From assembly GCF_011299095.1 (NCBI RefSeq), contig NZ_CP049889.1:1840501-1904500 (forward strand): a DNA stretch of 64,000 bases, in the 5' to 3' direction. The notes below the pieces were generated by a model. That model was given only the letters and a program-made list of their open reading frames with translations, made no database searches and was not told the origin of the DNA. Below, piece by piece: positions 46,612 to 55,938 of this stretch. The number at the start of each line of letters is the position of its first letter. Position 1 is the first letter of the stretch. The translations under genes and the position numbers were made by a program. This stretch comes from Jeotgalibaca porci (lineage in GTDB: Bacteria; Bacillota; Bacilli; Lactobacillales; Aerococcaceae).

Positions 46612-47460
46612 ATGAAAAAGAATATGATAAAAGGTTTTGTAGGAATTATGAGTGCAGTATTATTGGCAGCTTGTGGGGCTGAAGCGGAAACAACAAATGA
46701 AAGTTCACAAGCAGCTGAAACTGCTGGAGATAAAATCGCACAAATCCAAGAAGCAGGCGTTCTGAATATGGTTACGTCAGCAGATTGGCCACCATACGAA
46801 TGGCATTTGATTGAAAATGGCGAAGATAAAATTGTCGGATTTGATATTGCTATTGCAGAGTACATTGCGGCTGAACTTGGCGTTGAATTAAATATTACAG
46901 ATATGGATTTTGACGGTTTAATTCCAGCTGTCTCAACAGGAAAAGCAGATATAATTATGGCTGGGATGAACCCAACGCCAGAAAGATCAGAAAGTGTCGA
47001 TTTCTCAGACATTTATATCTTAGAAACTGACGTTGTTATGGTCAGAGCAGAAGATGCCGAAAAATATTCAACGCTTGAAGGTATCGAGAATATGAAATGG
47101 GCAACACAAAAAGCAACTGTCCAAGAAGACTTCATCAAAGAGACATATCCAGAAAGCTACTTGCAATCAGTTGGTCAATGGGGAACAGCAATTCTTTCTT
47201 TGAAAACTGGTAAAGTGGATGGCATTCTAATGGTTGATGCTGTAGCGGAACAATATGTAAAACAAAATCCAGATTTGGCAATTGCAACTGCGCCAATCGA
47301 AAGTACACCTAACTCATCTGCAATCGCAGTTCAAAAAGGGAATAAAGAGTTTACTGACAAGATTAATGAGATTCTCGCTGAATTAGAAGAGTCTGGTAAG
47401 TTAGATGAGTTTTACGAAGAAAATACAAAATTGATGGAAGAAAAAGTTTCAGCTGAATAG
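46612..47460 (+). CDS. Amino-acid ABC transporter substrate-binding lipoprotein, predicted arginine
   Basis: A 282-residue family-3 solute-binding lipoprotein with lipobox LLAAC (Cys21). Hallmarks: VTSADWPPYEW, GFDIAIAEYIAAELG and PTPERSESVDFSDIY. TAGGAGG precedes the ATG. Its permease and ATPase are encoded at 49144-50509 behind a second T-box. Arginine is inferred from the T-box specifier; the binding site itself does not decide between basic amino acids and glutamine. Confidence 0.92.
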   Translation: MKKNMIKGFVGIMSAVLLAACGAEAETTNESSQAAETAGDKIAQIQEAGVLNMVTSADWPPYEWHLIENGEDKIVGFDIAIAEYIAAELGVELNITDMDFDGLIPAVSTGKADIIMAGMNPTPERSESVDFSDIYILETDVVMVRAEDAEKYSTLEGIENMKWATQKATVQEDFIKETYPESYLQSVGQWGTAILSLKTGKVDGILMVDAVAEQYVKQNPDLAIATAPIESTPNSSAIAVQKGNKEFTDKINEILAELEESGKLDEFYEENTKLMEEKVSAE

Positions 47461-47471
47461 GAGGAAATATG

Positions 47472-48833
47472 ATGGCTAAAAATATTATAATAATTGGTGC
47501 TGCTGGTCGAGATTTTCATAACTTCAATACATTCTACCGTGATAACACAGACTATAATGTCGTTGCTTTTACTGCCACACAAATTCCTGATATTGATGGT
47601 CGTCGTTATCCAGCTGAACTTGCAGGAACATTATATCCTGCCGGTATTCCAATTTATGCAGAAGAACAATTGCCACAATTGATTGCATCCTTGCAAGTTG
47701 AAGAGTGCGTATTCTCTTATAGCGATGTTCATTACGAAACGGTAATGGGAGTCGGCGCAATCGTCAATGCTGCTGGTGCTGACTTCTCTCTATTGGGACC
47801 AACAAAAACACAATTAAAAAGTAACAAACCGCTTATCTCTGTAACAGCTGTTCGTACCGGAGCAGGGAAGAGCCAAACATCACGTAAAGTCATTGAAACA
47901 TTGATGAATAAAGGGTTGCGTGTCATCGCAATTCGTCACCCAATGCCTTACGGAGATTTGAACGCACAACGTGTCCAACGTTTTGCCACTGTTGAAGATT
48001 TAGAAAAACACCACTGCACGATTGAAGAGATGGAAGAGTACGAACCGCACGTTGAACGTGGAAATGTCATTTATGCCGGCGTTGACTACTCTGATATCCT
48101 TGCTGCAGCGGAAAATGATCCGAGTGGCTGTGATGTAATTTTATGGGATGGTGGAAATAATGACTTCTCATTCTATGAGCCAAATCTCAGCATTACGGTT
48201 TTGGACCCACATCGTCCAGGCCATGAGTTGAAATATTATCCCGGTGAAGTTGCCTTGCGTACGGCAGATGTAGCAATTATCAATAAAGTTGATAGTGCAA
48301 CAAGTGATGCCATTGCAACCGTTGAAGGAAACGTAGTGAAAGCAAATCCTGCTGCAACCATCATTAAAGCTGATTCTACGATTACTGTAGATAATCCCGA
48401 ATTAATCGCAGGAAAACGCGTATTGGTTGTAGAAGATGGTCCAACACTGACGCACGGGGAAATGCTAATTGGAGCAGGTTCCGTCGCTGCACAACGTTAT
48501 GGAGCGACGGAAATTGTTGATCCACATCCTTATGCAGTTGGAAAAATTGTTGATACTTTTGCAAAATACCCGCACGTTCAAAATGTGTTGCCAGCGATGG
48601 GTTATGGAGAAGAACAACTGAAAGATTTAGAAACAACGATTAATAACACAGATTGTGATGTCGTGATTATCGGTACACCAATCGATTTATCGCGTATTAT
48701 TACGATTAACAAACCACATACACGTGTTCATTATGAGTTGGATGAAGTAACAACACCTAATTTAGAAACAGTGCTGGATCAGTTTATTGCTCATCATAAA
48801 CTAGAAAAGAAAACTGCTGTTGCCCATAATTAA
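47472..48833 (+). CDS. P-loop enzyme related to cyclic 2,3-diphosphoglycerate synthetase
   Basis: A 453-residue cytoplasmic protein. It opens with a Rossmann-like GAAGRDFHNFN, then a P-loop at 128-134 (RTGAGKS, Lys133) followed by QTSRK, DGGNNDFSF, and NKVD resembling a G-protein specificity motif. The overall pattern fits the family named after the archaeal cyclic 2,3-diphosphoglycerate synthetase. That metabolite is not expected here, so the family name is probably misleading. It lies between two arginine T-boxes inside an amino-acid transporter operon, which suggests an amino-acid-linked role. AGGAGG at 47459-47464 favours the second ATG (47472). Confidence 0.8.
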   Translation: MAKNIIIIGAAGRDFHNFNTFYRDNTDYNVVAFTATQIPDIDGRRYPAELAGTLYPAGIPIYAEEQLPQLIASLQVEECVFSYSDVHYETVMGVGAIVNAAGADFSLLGPTKTQLKSNKPLISVTAVRTGAGKSQTSRKVIETLMNKGLRVIAIRHPMPYGDLNAQRVQRFATVEDLEKHHCTIEEMEEYEPHVERGNVIYAGVDYSDILAAAENDPSGCDVILWDGGNNDFSFYEPNLSITVLDPHRPGHELKYYPGEVALRTADVAIINKVDSATSDAIATVEGNVVKANPAATIIKADSTITVDNPELIAGKRVLVVEDGPTLTHGEMLIGAGSVAAQRYGATEIVDPHPYAVGKIVDTFAKYPHVQNVLPAMGYGEEQLKDLETTINNTDCDVVIIGTPIDLSRIITINKPHTRVHYELDEVTTPNLETVLDQFIAHHKLEKKTAVAHN

Positions 48834-48867
48834 TATCATCTGGAACTCTTACAACTGAATAGTGATA

Positions 48868-49110
48868 CAATCCATGATAAAAAGAGTAGAGAAAATACTG
48901 TCTTTAACAGCGAGCGGGGGATGATGAAAGCCCCGTAGACAGATTTGATTGAACCGCATTTTATCGATGAAAGGGTGAAACTTAGTAGCCTTTTCCGCAG
49001 AACAAGCGTTATGTGAATAAGAAGGGTGTGCAAAAAACACATCAATTAGAGTGGTACCGCGGATAATAACTTTACCCGTCTCTTACACACGTAAGAGACG
49101 GTCTTTTATT
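48868..49110 (+). ncRNA. T-box riboswitch 2, predicted arginine (CGC) specifier
   Basis: T-box sequence AGAGTGGTACCGCGG at 49049-49063. Stem I: base CATGATAAAA pairs with TTTTATCGATG; loop E sides AGAGTAG and GAACCGCA again give specifier CGC. AGCGAGC distal loop present. Terminator: 11-bp perfect stem 49076-49086/49091-49101 with TCTTTTA. No convincing promoter is visible, so it probably acts on read-through transcripts as a second checkpoint before the permease and ATPase genes. Confidence 0.93.
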
Positions 49111-49143
49111 TTAAATATTTTCAACAAAGGAGTACCAAAAATT

Positions 49144-49794
49144 ATGTCCATCGAATTTTTACAAACTTATTTGCCCTTATACTTTCAAGGTGCCGGCTAT
49201 ACGGTTGCCTTATCATTTTTCTCTGTTATCTTAGGGGTGCTCTTGGGAAGCGGCTTGGCAATTGCCAAAATGTCATCCAGTAAATGGCTTAGCATCCCAG
49301 CACATGCATACATTCAAGTCGTACGTGGAACACCATTGATGGTGCAATTATTCATTGTTTATTATGGTCTTTACGTACTAAATGTTGACTTACCGGATTT
49401 CGCATCTGGTGTTATTACCATCTCTCTGAACTCTGCTGCTTATATCGCTGAAATTATTCGTGCGGGTATTCAAGCCGTTGATAAGGGCCAAATGGAAGCA
49501 GCGCGTTCAATCGGAATGAATCAAAATTTAGCAATGCGCAAGATTATTTATCCGCAAGCATTGAAGAATATTTTACCCGCACTAGGGAACGAATTTATTA
49601 CATTGATGAAAGAATCATCGATTGTTTCCGTTATAGGCATGCAAGATATGATGTTTAAGGCGAAAGTAGTTGCAGGAGCAACGTTTATGCCATTCACTCC
49701 TTACATCATCGCAGCTATTTTCTACTTTATCCTCACAACTATCTTTACGAAACTGCTTGAAATTTATGAAAGAAGGTTAAAACAAAGTGATTAA
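49144..49794 (+). CDS. Amino-acid ABC transporter permease
   Basis: A 216-residue HisM/GlnP-type permease with five transmembrane segments and the EAA loop [35 protein letters not shown] is the usual family motif. ATG at 49144 with AAAGGAG at 49126-49132; in-frame codons further upstream lie in the T-box. It overlaps the ATPase gene by 8 bases. Works with the lipoprotein at 46612-47460. Confidence 0.93.
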   Translation: MSIEFLQTYLPLYFQGAGYTVALSFFSVILGVLLGSGLAIAKMSSSKWLSIPAHAYIQVVRGTPLMVQLFIVYYGLYVLNVDLPDFASGVITISLNSAAYIAEIIRAGIQAVDKGQMEAARSIGMNQNLAMRKIIYPQALKNILPALGNEFITLMKESSIVSVIGMQDMMFKAKVVAGATFMPFTPYIIAAIFYFILTTIFTKLLEIYERRLKQSD

Positions 49795-50509
49795 AACGGT
49801 TAATTTAACAAAATCATTTGGTGACAAAGAAGTATTAAAAGGTATTAATGAAGAAGTGAAGGACGGCGAAGTTGTTGTTGTTATTGGTCCGTCCGGCTCT
49901 GGAAAGAGTACATTTCTACGCTGCCTGAATTTACTGGAGACACCAACATCCGGCGACATTATTTTCAGCGATATAACAATCACACAACCAAAAGCAGATA
50001 TCGATGCCATTCGTACAAAAATGGGTATGGTATTCCAAAGTTTTAATCTTTTCCCTCATTTAACTGTCTTGGAAAATATTACCATCGGACCGATGGAAAT
50101 AAATAAAAAAAGTGCAGCCGAAGCCAAAACGATTGCGATGGACTTATTGGAAAGCATGGGATTGGCTGATAAAGCGTTGGTTTATCCTAAATCACTTTCT
50201 GGTGGACAACAACAACGTATTGCAATTGCACGGGCATTAGCAATGGAGCCAAGCATGATGTTGTTCGATGAACCAACATCCGCATTGGATCCCGAAATGG
50301 TTGGAGAAGTTTTACAAGTTATGAAGAAACTTGCGCTTAACGGTATGACCATGATAGTTGTGACGCATGAAATGGGATTCGCTCGTGAAGTAGGCGATCG
50401 CGTCATCTTCATGGACGATGGCGTAGTAGTCGAAAAAGGAACACCAGAAGAAATTTTTGATAACCCGCAAAACGAACGAACGCAAAACTTTTTATCTAAA
50501 GTCTTATAA
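49787..50509 (+). CDS. Amino-acid ABC transporter ATP-binding protein
   Basis: A 240-residue GlnQ-type ATPase: Walker A GPSGSGKS, signature LSGGQQQR, Walker [13 protein letters not shown], and switch His in VVTHE. GTG start at 49787 with AGAAGG upstream; the start overlaps the permease stop, indicating coupled translation. Completes the T-box-controlled importer. Confidence 0.95.
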   Translation: MIKTVNLTKSFGDKEVLKGINEEVKDGEVVVVIGPSGSGKSTFLRCLNLLETPTSGDIIFSDITITQPKADIDAIRTKMGMVFQSFNLFPHLTVLENITIGPMEINKKSAAEAKTIAMDLLESMGLADKALVYPKSLSGGQQQRIAIARALAMEPSMMLFDEPTSALDPEMVGEVLQVMKKLALNGMTMIVVTHEMGFAREVGDRVIFMDDGVVVEKGTPEEIFDNPQNERTQNFLSKVL

Positions 50510-50514
50510 AAATA

Positions 50515-50567
50515 AAAAACCCGCAGCTTGTCTTCACTGAAGAGTGAATAGCAAGCTGCGGGTTTTT
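50515..50567. terminator. Terminator of the amino-acid transporter operon
   Basis: Perfect 16-bp arms (50515-50530 and 50552-50567) with A-run and T-run, extended inside by a second short helix. Confidence 0.92.
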
Positions 50568-50584
50568 GTGTATATGGGTTATAG

Positions 50585-50722
50585 TGGCTCACTCAGACAG
50601 AAAAAGGCGCGTGAGTGAGCCAAAAGCAGAAAAAGGGCTCACTCAGACAGGAAAAACGGTTTGAGTGAGCCATAAACAGAAAAATGGCTCACTCAGGCAA
50701 GAAAATTCGTTTGAGTGAGCCA
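50585..50722. repeat. Three tandem hairpins with exact 50-bp period (GGCTCACTCA family)
   Basis: Units start at 50585, 50635 and 50685. Each has arms GGCTCACTCA/TGAGTGAGCC around a 14-18 base A-rich loop (GACAGAAAAA or similar). Spacers (about 12 bases) are also similar: CAGAAAAA. Lies between convergent genes, downstream of a normal terminator. Confidence 0.9.
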
Positions 50723-50732
50723 TTTGCAAAAT

Positions 50733-51284
50733 TTAACTTAATGCTTCATTATAATGCGCACGTTCGCCGCCGATTGAACGGGGTCTTGTCCGGGCAGCAG
50801 AAAGGATCGCACCGCCGATATTTTTCGTTTCTAAGCGAACGGGTACAACGACAGGGATCATATGCATACCGATAAACGTTTGGCCGATGTCCAGACCTGC
50901 TTTTGCTTCGACTTCTTCTACTACGACAGCATGTTCCATTTGGTTATAAGCTGCAGTAGCAAAGCTGCCACCAGCATGTATGTGAGGAACGGCATTTACG
51001 ATTGGGTAACGGTAATCTTTGGCAGCTGCTTTTTCAATCACTAATGCGCGGTTCAAATGTTCGCAACATTGCGCTGCTAAATACAAATTATGTTCTGACA
51101 GGATTCTTTGTGCAGTTTCGAAGATCAGTTTCCCTGTTTCTTCGCTTGAAGCCGTTCCGATTTTCTGGCTATTGACTTCACTTGAAGAACAGCCGATGAC
51201 TACGATATCGCCATCTTCTAATTTTGAAACAGCAAGCAATTCATTCAGTGCTGTTTCTACTTGATTTTTTATTTCTGTTAACAT
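50733..51284 (-). CDS. ywlG: YwlG family protein (UPF0340/TIGR01440)
   Basis: A 183-residue protein with family motifs VIGCSSSEV, AAQCCEHLNRALVIE, VPHIHAGGSFATAAY and GMHMIPVVVPVR. Function unknown; widely conserved in Firmicutes. Cytoplasmic. GGAGGAATAG precedes the ATG. It is convergent with the transporter operon and separated from it by the hairpin array. Divergent from the nucleobase permease. Confidence 0.9.
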   Translation of the reverse strand: MLTEIKNQVETALNELLAVSKLEDGDIVVIGCSSSEVNSQKIGTASSEETGKLIFETAQRILSEHNLYLAAQCCEHLNRALVIEKAAAKDYRYPIVNAVPHIHAGGSFATAAYNQMEHAVVVEEVEAKAGLDIGQTFIGMHMIPVVVPVRLETKNIGGAILSAARTRPRSIGGERAHYNEALS

Positions 51285-51357
51285 CTTCTATTCCTCCATT
51301 CATCTTTACTATTATCTAATAAAAAAATAGTTTTGTCATTCTCCTAGTGTTGAGAGC

Positions 51358-51496
51358 GTTTTTTCGAACGAGAAATATAATTTAAAACATATTGTTCGTA
51401 TTTAGGGTGTTTACAATTCTTTATATAGGACATATAATGTAAATAGTTAATAAATACATATTTTAATTACTTTTTTCAAATAATCGTTCGTATATA
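51358..51496 (+). promoter_or_regulatory. Nucleobase permease promoter with three PurR-like boxes
   Basis: Promoter TTTACA (51410-51415), 17 bases, TATAAT (51433-51438). PurBox cores CGAAC: forward at 51365-51369, reverse (GTTCG) at 51394-51398 and at 51486-51490, each in the AT-rich context AWWWCGAACRAT-like of Firmicute PurR boxes. The third lies just before the ribosome binding site. Control by PurR/PRPP is inferred. Confidence 0.65.
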
Positions 51497-51506
51497 GGGG
51501 GATAAA

Positions 51507-52895
51507 ATGGAAACTAAAATGACGAAACCAGTAGCAATGCTTAACAAAAAAGCTGGTGTAGAAAAAGACGAGAGCTCAGATTTAATTTATGGAATTGATG
51601 ATACGCCTGATATCGTAACAACAACTGTTTTGGGTTTTCAGAATGTTATTACTTCATTCGGTGGGTTAGTAGCTGTTCCGTTAGTGATTGCAGGAATGGC
51701 AGGATTTGGCGTGACGGATACAGCTTACCTCGTTAGTGCTGCATTATTAGTTTCTGGTATTGTCTCAATTATACAGTCTAAAGGTATTGGTCCTAAGTTT
51801 TTCCGAGTAGGGGCAGGTCTACCAACCATCATGGGGACGGACTTTGCTTTCGTTGGCCCGGCAGCTTCTGTTATTGCAACAGGGGGGATTGCAGCCTACT
51901 TCGGTGGAACGATGTTAGCATCCTTGTTGGAGCTAGGGATGAGTTATTTCATTAAGCCCTTGATGAAATTCTTTCCGCCAGTTGTAACAGGTTCGGTTAT
52001 TGCCTTAATGGGTATGACATTAATGTCGGTTGCAATGGAATGGGCCGCAGGCGGATTAGGTTCCGCAACTTATGGTGCGCCTCTCAACTTAGCAATCGCG
52101 GTAATCGTTTTTCTAATCATCGTTTTAATTAATCATTATGCAGGTAAGAAATTTGCGCCATTAGCAGTATTATTAGGTGCGGCAATTGGTTACTTCATTT
52201 GTATTCCATTGGGTATGGTTGATTTCCAACAAGTTCGCGATGCTAGCTGGTTTGCATTACCTCAATTATTTAAGTATGGTATCTCATTTAAATTAGAATA
52301 TGCACTTCCTTTCTTAACAGGTTACTTGGTAACAATTATTGAAACAGTAGGAGTTATGCAAACGCTAGGTCAAGTTACGAAAACAGAACTTAAAGACGAA
52401 GATATCGCAGCAGGTGTGCGTGCCGATGCTGTAGGTTCTTGGATTGGACCGTTGTTCGGTTCAGGCCCGACTGCTACGTTCAGTCAAAATGCAGGTTTGA
52501 TTCCGATGACACGTAATGCTTCTCGTAAAGTTGCCATTGCGGCAGGTTTCATTATGATCTTAATGAGTCTATTCCCTAAATTTGCAACACTTGTTTCCAT
52601 TATGCCGATGCCAGTTCTTGGTGGTGCAGGGCTATTGATGTTCGGTAACGTTGCAGCGGCAGGGATTCAATCCTTATCACGTGTGAAATTTAATAATCGT
52701 AATATGTTAATCGTTGCGGGTGCTCTTGCAGTTGGATTAGGAGTTTCCTTCCGACCTGAAGTTACAGCTGGTTTACCTGCCTTCCTAGGTGGTTTGTTCT
52801 CATCTGGTATTTCAGCAGGAACGATTGTTGCACTGTTATTAAACATTATCCTGAAAGAACAACAAGAAACAGTAGAAATTCAAGAAGCAGTATAG
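51507..52895 (+). CDS. Nucleobase:cation symporter-2 family permease, probably purine
   Basis: A 462-residue membrane protein of the NAT/NCS2 family (xanthine/uracil permeases) with 12-14 hydrophobic segments. Motifs: GAGLPTIMGTDFAFVGP and FGSGPTATFSQNAGLIPMTR, ending in ASR of the NAT signature. Substrate not fixed by sequence; the PurR-like boxes favour xanthine or another purine over uracil. TATAGGGGG precedes the ATG. Confidence 0.92.
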   Translation: METKMTKPVAMLNKKAGVEKDESSDLIYGIDDTPDIVTTTVLGFQNVITSFGGLVAVPLVIAGMAGFGVTDTAYLVSAALLVSGIVSIIQSKGIGPKFFRVGAGLPTIMGTDFAFVGPAASVIATGGIAAYFGGTMLASLLELGMSYFIKPLMKFFPPVVTGSVIALMGMTLMSVAMEWAAGGLGSATYGAPLNLAIAVIVFLIIVLINHYAGKKFAPLAVLLGAAIGYFICIPLGMVDFQQVRDASWFALPQLFKYGISFKLEYALPFLTGYLVTIIETVGVMQTLGQVTKTELKDEDIAAGVRADAVGSWIGPLFGSGPTATFSQNAGLIPMTRNASRKVAIAAGFIMILMSLFPKFATLVSIMPMPVLGGAGLLMFGNVAAAGIQSLSRVKFNNRNMLIVAGALAVGLGVSFRPEVTAGLPAFLGGLFSSGISAGTIVALLLNIILKEQQETVEIQEAV

Positions 52896-52912
52896 AAGAT
52901 AGTAAAGAAGGG

Positions 52913-52937
52913 CCTGGACAGCTGTCCAGGTCTTTTT
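52913..52937 (+). terminator. Terminator after the permease gene
   Basis: CCTGGAC (52913-52919) and GTCCAGG (52924-52930) pair across AGCT, then TCTTTTTCT. Confidence 0.8.
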
Positions 52938-53034
52938 CTATGTCTAAGGCAGGCACGCGCCCCTAAGCGTCTTTGTTCCTGATTCTATTTAAATGTGTTA
53001 TTCTTTTTTACGAATGTTGAAAGAAGGGATAGGT

Positions 53035-53511
53035 ATGAACTATCGATTTGAAAACGGCAAACATGCACAGCTGACGATTGATTTAGAAATTGCTGCTGCG
53101 AAATCAGAGATATGGAAGTTACTGGCCACAACCGAGGGAATAACGCAATGGTTTCCTGAGTTACATGCAGATAATTTACCAGAAGCGGGCATGTTGACCT
53201 TTAAGACGGAAAATGGCCAAGAGGAAATGACCCTTCTTGAATATGTTGAAGGAGCTATATTGAGTTTCAAATGGGGGAGTGGACGCGTAAGCTTTATGCT
53301 TAAAGAACTTGAGTCGGCTAAAACGCTCATTCATTTTAAAGAACAGCTGCCTTATGATTTTACTGGCCTGTCCAAAGATTTAGCCGGGTGGATGATGCAA
53401 TTGGAGCGTTTGCGGACAATCGCAGAAAAAAGGGCCTTTACCTTAGATAAAGACACCTTTAGGAAATATATTGAAGAAATTGAGACTTCACTTAGCGAGC
53501 GTGTGATTTAA
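53035..53511 (+). CDS. SRPBCC/START-like protein (AHSA1 type)
   Basis: A 158-residue cytoplasmic protein with the START-like ligand-pocket pattern: an N-terminal helix-grip start ([26 protein letters not shown]), central strands and a long C-terminal helix. AHSA1 homologues are Hsp90 co-chaperones in eukaryotes; bacterial members are mostly uncharacterised. ATG at 53035 chosen for GAAGGGAT. Its 3' end overlaps the convergent YaiI/YqxD gene by 24 bases. Confidence 0.8.
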   Translation: MNYRFENGKHAQLTIDLEIAAAKSEIWKLLATTEGITQWFPELHADNLPEAGMLTFKTENGQEEMTLLEYVEGAILSFKWGSGRVSFMLKELESAKTLIHFKEQLPYDFTGLSKDLAGWMMQLERLRTIAEKRAFTLDKDTFRKYIEEIETSLSERVI

Positions 53512-53937
53512 CAAGCGGCGAAATGTTTCAGCATCTTCTATTGTAAAAGGTTTGGGACCCTTCGTCCGTTTCCCGCTTTTACGGATTTTGGCACTGATAT
53601 AGCGCGATTCGAGTAAATTCGCAATGTTATCATTATTGTATTCAAATCCTTTATGATGAAGAACCGTCGCTTTTTTACCAAGTGCAAGAGAAGCAAGACC
53701 GTAATCTTGCGTAATTAAAATATCATCTTTTTGAAGAAGCTGCATGATACGATAATCGGCAGCTTCTTTTGCTGAGTCGACATAAATCGTTTCCACATGA
53801 GCGGGATGAATCTTTGTTGAATAGTGGGCATAACTGGCTACCAAGACCACTTTCAAACCATGCTTTTTTGCTTCATCGATGACAATATCTTTCACGGGGC
53901 TGGCGTCACTATCGATCATAATCTTGATAAACATCAT
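53488..53937 (-). CDS. yqxD: YaiI/YqxD family protein (UPF0178, DUF188)
   Basis: A 149-residue PIN-like-fold protein: [48 protein letters not shown] and the basic C-terminal segment [14 protein letters not shown]. Acidic residues in the first and third motifs are those of a nuclease-like site, but no activity is established. GAAAGGA overlaps the first of two ATGs, so the start may be three bases further in. Convergent overlap with the upstream plus-strand gene. Confidence 0.9.
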   Translation of the reverse strand: MMFIKIMIDSDASPVKDIVIDEAKKHGLKVVLVASYAHYSTKIHPAHVETIYVDSAKEAADYRIMQLLQKDDILITQDYGLASLALGKKATVLHHKGFEYNNDNIANLLESRYISAKIRKSGKRTKGPKPFTIEDAETFRRLLNHTLAK

Positions 53938-54073
53938 TCCTTTCGTTAGTCATATTTTAACATGAATAGCGGTAAAACTTGAAAATTGTATAAGTATCGT
54001 TAAATATACTTGTTTTACAACTTAAAACAAATTAACATAATAGTATAGAATACGAACGGAAAGAGGATAATAT

Positions 54074-55240
54074 ATGAAAATTGGGATAGATAAGATAGGA
54101 TTTTATGGTCCACCCTATTACATAGATATGGTAGATTTAGCCAACGAACGTGGTGATGATCCAAGCAAATATACAATTGGAATTGGTCAAGCACAAATGG
54201 CTGTCGCACCTTTAAGTCAAGATATTGTGTCAATGGCAGTAAATGCGGCACTTGTTTTCTTGGACGATGAAGATAGAGCTAAGATTGATTTAGTTGTTGT
54301 TGGGACAGAAAGTGGCTTCGATGCATCCAAATCAGCTTCCGTTTACGTTCACGAATTATTAGGCATTCAGCCCCATGCACGTTCATTTGAAGTGAAACAA
54401 GCGTGTTACGGAGCAACTGCCGGGATTCAAATGGCGAAAGATTATGTGACTTTGCATCCGGACCGGGCTGCTTTGGTAATCGGTACAGATGTCGCGCGTT
54501 ATGGTTTAGCAACGGGTGGGGAAGTTACGCAAGGGGCTGGCGCGATTGCAATGTTGATTACTGCAAATCCTCGCATCCTACAATTAGATTCCGAGAGTGC
54601 TTTCTATTCGCGTGATATCATGGACTTTTGGCGCCCAAGTTATTCCGAATATGCAATGGTAGACGGTAAATACTCAAATGAGCAGTACATCGCTTTCTTT
54701 AAGGAAGTATGGGCGACTTACAAACAAAAAACAGCACACTCCTTAGCGGATTTCGCAGCTCTTTGCTTCCATTTACCTTATACGAAGATGGGGAAAAAGG
54801 CTTTCTCAGAAATCCTAAACGAGGTGGATGAAGACAAACAGAAAGCGTTGCTGGAAAATTATCAATCCAGTACCTTGCTGAATCGCAATGTAGGTAATAT
54901 TTATACGGGTTCCTTATATTTGAGTTTTCTTTCTCTTCTATTAAATAGCAATACGTTAAATGCCGGTGATCGCATCGGATTATTTAGTTACGGTTCGGGT
55001 GCAGTGGGTGAATTCTTTAGCGGAACGTTAGCTCCTGCATTCAAAGCGTCGCTATCGGCTGAAAAAGTAGCAGAGATGTTCGCCGCACGTGAGCAAATTA
55101 CGGTCGCTGAATATGAACGCATTTTCTCACAAAGTCTTCCTAAAGATGGTGGGGAGTTGGTTATTCCCGCTGAGAAGGATTCTTCAGCCGTTCGCTTGGC
55201 AGCTGTACGTGAACATAAACGCTTTTACGAAATAAATTAG
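54074..55240 (+). CDS. mvaS: Hydroxymethylglutaryl-CoA synthase
   Basis: A 388-residue thiolase-fold enzyme condensing acetyl-CoA with acetoacetyl-CoA in the mevalonate pathway. Catalytic Cys111 (QACYGAT), Glu79 region GTESGFDASKS and His in CFHLPYTKMGKKA are present. Size matches bacterial MvaS. GGAAAGAGG precedes the ATG. mvaA lies about 2.2 kb downstream on the other strand, now separated by an IS element. Confidence 0.95.
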   Translation: MKIGIDKIGFYGPPYYIDMVDLANERGDDPSKYTIGIGQAQMAVAPLSQDIVSMAVNAALVFLDDEDRAKIDLVVVGTESGFDASKSASVYVHELLGIQPHARSFEVKQACYGATAGIQMAKDYVTLHPDRAALVIGTDVARYGLATGGEVTQGAGAIAMLITANPRILQLDSESAFYSRDIMDFWRPSYSEYAMVDGKYSNEQYIAFFKEVWATYKQKTAHSLADFAALCFHLPYTKMGKKAFSEILNEVDEDKQKALLENYQSSTLLNRNVGNIYTGSLYLSFLSLLLNSNTLNAGDRIGLFSYGSGAVGEFFSGTLAPAFKASLSAEKVAEMFAAREQITVAEYERIFSQSLPKDGGELVIPAEKDSSAVRLAAVREHKRFYEIN

Positions 55241-55328
55241 TCTACAAGCACTAAAATTGTTATTCCCAATTCGAAATGTTATACTAGGTTTGTAAGAGAA
55301 AATCTGATTTTAGAAAGGGAGTTTTTTG

Positions 55329-55874
55329 ATGACAAAGTATGGTGTAGTAGTTGGATCAACACGTAAGAATTCATTTTCAAGAACGTTAGCAAACGGTATT
55401 GTAGCAGGTTTACCCGCAGATGCAGAAGTAACGTATTTGGAAATTGCGGATTTACCACTTTACAATCAAGACTACGATGCAGATTCACCAGAAGTATACA
55501 CGAAGTTTCGTGAGCAAGTTGCTGCGCAAGATGCAATTATCTTCACGACTCCGGAACATAACCGTAGTATCTCTGCAGCATTGAAAAATGCTTTAGATGT
55601 GGCTTCACGTCCATGGGGTGAAAACGTTTGGGCTGGTAAACCAGCATTAGTGGCTTCTCAATCTATTTCAGGTATCTCAGGCGTATTGGCGAACCATGTT
55701 CTACGTCAATCATTGACTTTCTTGGATATGCCAACAATGCAACAACCTGAAGTTTACGTAGCTAATTCAGGCGAATTGTTGGGTGAAGAAGGCGAAGTAG
55801 CAAATGCGGATACAGCTGCATTCTTGAAAGAAGTCGGACAAACATTCGACGCTTTCACTAAAAAATTCAAATAA
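55329..55874 (+). CDS. NADPH-dependent FMN reductase family protein
   Basis: A 181-residue flavodoxin-like oxidoreductase: VVVGSTRKNSFSRTLA phosphate-binding loop, FTTPEHNRSISAALKNALD and SISGISG. Related enzymes reduce FMN, quinones or azo dyes with NAD(P)H. ATG at 55329 with AAAGGGAG upstream. Its own terminator is interrupted by the IS element that follows. Confidence 0.9.
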   Translation: MTKYGVVVGSTRKNSFSRTLANGIVAGLPADAEVTYLEIADLPLYNQDYDADSPEVYTKFREQVAAQDAIIFTTPEHNRSISAALKNALDVASRPWGENVWAGKPALVASQSISGISGVLANHVLRQSLTFLDMPTMQQPEVYVANSGELLGEEGEVANADTAAFLKEVGQTFDAFTKKFK

Positions 55875-55938
55875 TTTAAAATAAAAACAATGCTCTGAAG
55901 GTCATAAGGGTGGCGACCCCCAAAAGTTAGAGTTTTAA

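Noticed and set aside
50585-50722. Possible CRISPR array at the GGCTCACTCA repeats
   Set aside because: Each unit is a palindromic hairpin with near-identical 12-base spacers; no cas genes nearby.
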